This document shows positions 40,836-41,299 of a stretch of DNA of 41,299 bases, piece after piece. The stretch spans positions 1 to 41,299 of the forward strand of contig JAUVXW010000038.1 in NCBI GenBank assembly GCA_030603385.1, read 5' to 3'. The notes under the pieces were generated by a model. It saw nothing but the letters and a program-made list of their open reading frames with translations. It made no database searches and was not told where the DNA came from. Source of the stretch: Promethearchaeota archaeon. GTDB taxonomy: Archaea; Asgardarchaeota; Lokiarchaeia; Sigyniarchaeales; SOKP01. Both the position numbers and the translations under genes were made by a program. Position 1 is the first letter of the stretch. The number at the start of each line of letters is the position of its first letter.

Positions 40836-41183
40836 CCCCTTTAAAGATCATATTAGATCCCATGAGGATTCGATTTAAGATTAATGAACAATTATTTTTA
40901 TATTTAAGGGGAAATATGAAGTTGTTTTAAATTTTGTCCCAATTTTCTGTGAAATTGGGTTGGAAAGGTAAATTCATAGTCTGATTTCAATGAAAATTCC
41001 TTTGAAAACACGAAGTAAAGTCAAGAAAGATTCGGAATCGAAAAAGTTTTCTCAAAGAATATTAAATTTATGATTTAAAGTCTTAATTATATATTCCTCA
41101 CACTTTAATATCGTTATTTTTTATAATATTTATATAGCTAATTTATAATTTAATAAGAAAAGAATCATCCATATAGAAAGACA
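40836..41183. other. Divergent intergenic region with repeat copy 5
   Basis: 348 bp between the TIGR04076-like gene and the HAD gene. Holds copy 5 of the dispersed repeat and a TATA-like TTTATATAG (41129-41137), about 47 bp before the HAD start. Nothing else is seen. Confidence 0.5.
40926..41008 (+). repeat. Dispersed repeat, copy 5 (extended form)
   Basis: The core at 40963-41008 reads GAAAGGTAAATTCATAGTCT then GATTTCAATGAAAATTCCTT then TGAAAA. The upstream extension (TTAAATTTTGTCCCAATTTT then CTGTGAAA) matches copy 2, so these two share about 80 bp. Confidence 0.8.
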
Positions 41184-41299
41184 ATGATAAAAGGAGTGTT
41201 TTTTGATCTTTATGGAACACTATTGATTTATAATGATTTGGAAAGGTCACAGGAGGACGGGCTTTTAGAAATATACAAATACTTAAGAAATTTAGGCTT
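41184..41299 (+). CDS. HAD-superfamily hydrolase (N-terminus, partial)
   Basis: 38 residues seen before the window edge. GVFFDLYGTLLIYND contains the D-x-x-G-T motif of HAD hydrolases; in this variant (DLYGT) the first Asp is the nucleophile. After it a cap-domain helix begins. Likely a phosphatase or dehalogenase-like enzyme; the substrate cannot be known. ATG at 41184 is supported by the motif position. Confidence 0.8.
   Translation, partial: MIKGVFFDLYGTLLIYNDLERSQEDGLLEIYKYLRNLG

Noticed and set aside
35919..41008. Dispersed 45-bp repeats as a CRISPR array or cas locus
   Set aside because: Spacing ranges from about 0.5 to 2.7 kb with genes between copies, and no cas gene is present.

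Overview
The window is AT-rich, gene-dense DNA that looks archaeal and is most compatible with an Asgard (Lokiarchaeia-like) genome. This rests on HerA/VirD4-type ATPases, TATA-box-like upstream boxes, an LVIVD-repeat surface protein ending in a membrane anchor, TIGR04076-type small proteins, and some Shine-Dalgarno-led starts. The assignment is inference; no rRNA or ribosomal-protein marker is present.

Layout. 1-4100: end of an unknown gene, a three-gene minus-strand toxin-antitoxin-like operon (winged helix, Panacea/SocA-like, MazF/PemK-like), and decayed fragments of an acidic protein plus a HerA ATPase. 4100-24100: a defence island. It holds an intact HerA-like ATPase; a first restriction-modification (RM) locus (ribbon-helix-helix regulator and methyltransferase, divergent from a PLD-family nuclease); the 26-codon stump of a second methyltransferase; a second RM locus (PD-(D/E)XK nuclease and SPPY methyltransferase) behind a duplicated 218-bp control region; a two-gene unit with an Mrr-like nuclease and an apparent frameshift; a HEPN protein; a Schlafen/AlbA_2 protein; an RNase III-like plus DUF3800 pair; and a 992-residue fused restriction-methyltransferase bracketed by HNH-endonuclease fragments, one fused to another ATPase fragment. 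24438-24520: a tRNA-like gene with a long variable arm but a glycine-type ACC anticodon. 24600-26800: unassigned genes.

26900-32700 encodes a set of membrane and surface proteins: a secreted, membrane-tethered staphylococcal-type nuclease with a cytoplasmic OB fold, two overlapping membrane-anchored proteins, a membrane VirD4/HerA-like ATPase and a polytopic membrane protein. Together they could form an undescribed DNA-handling envelope apparatus (inference). 32900-41299: a large LVIVD propeller surface protein with unusual base composition, a secreted protein, two TIGR04076-like proteins, a beta-lactamase-fold hydrolase, gene remnants, and the start of a HAD hydrolase. Five copies of a roughly 45-bp repeat in one orientation are scattered through the intergenic DNA here.

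Recurring themes are duplication and decay: four loci of one HerA-like ATPase family (one intact, three fragments), a 284-bp direct repeat near both ends of the window, duplicated RM control regions, and gene conversion inside the propeller gene.
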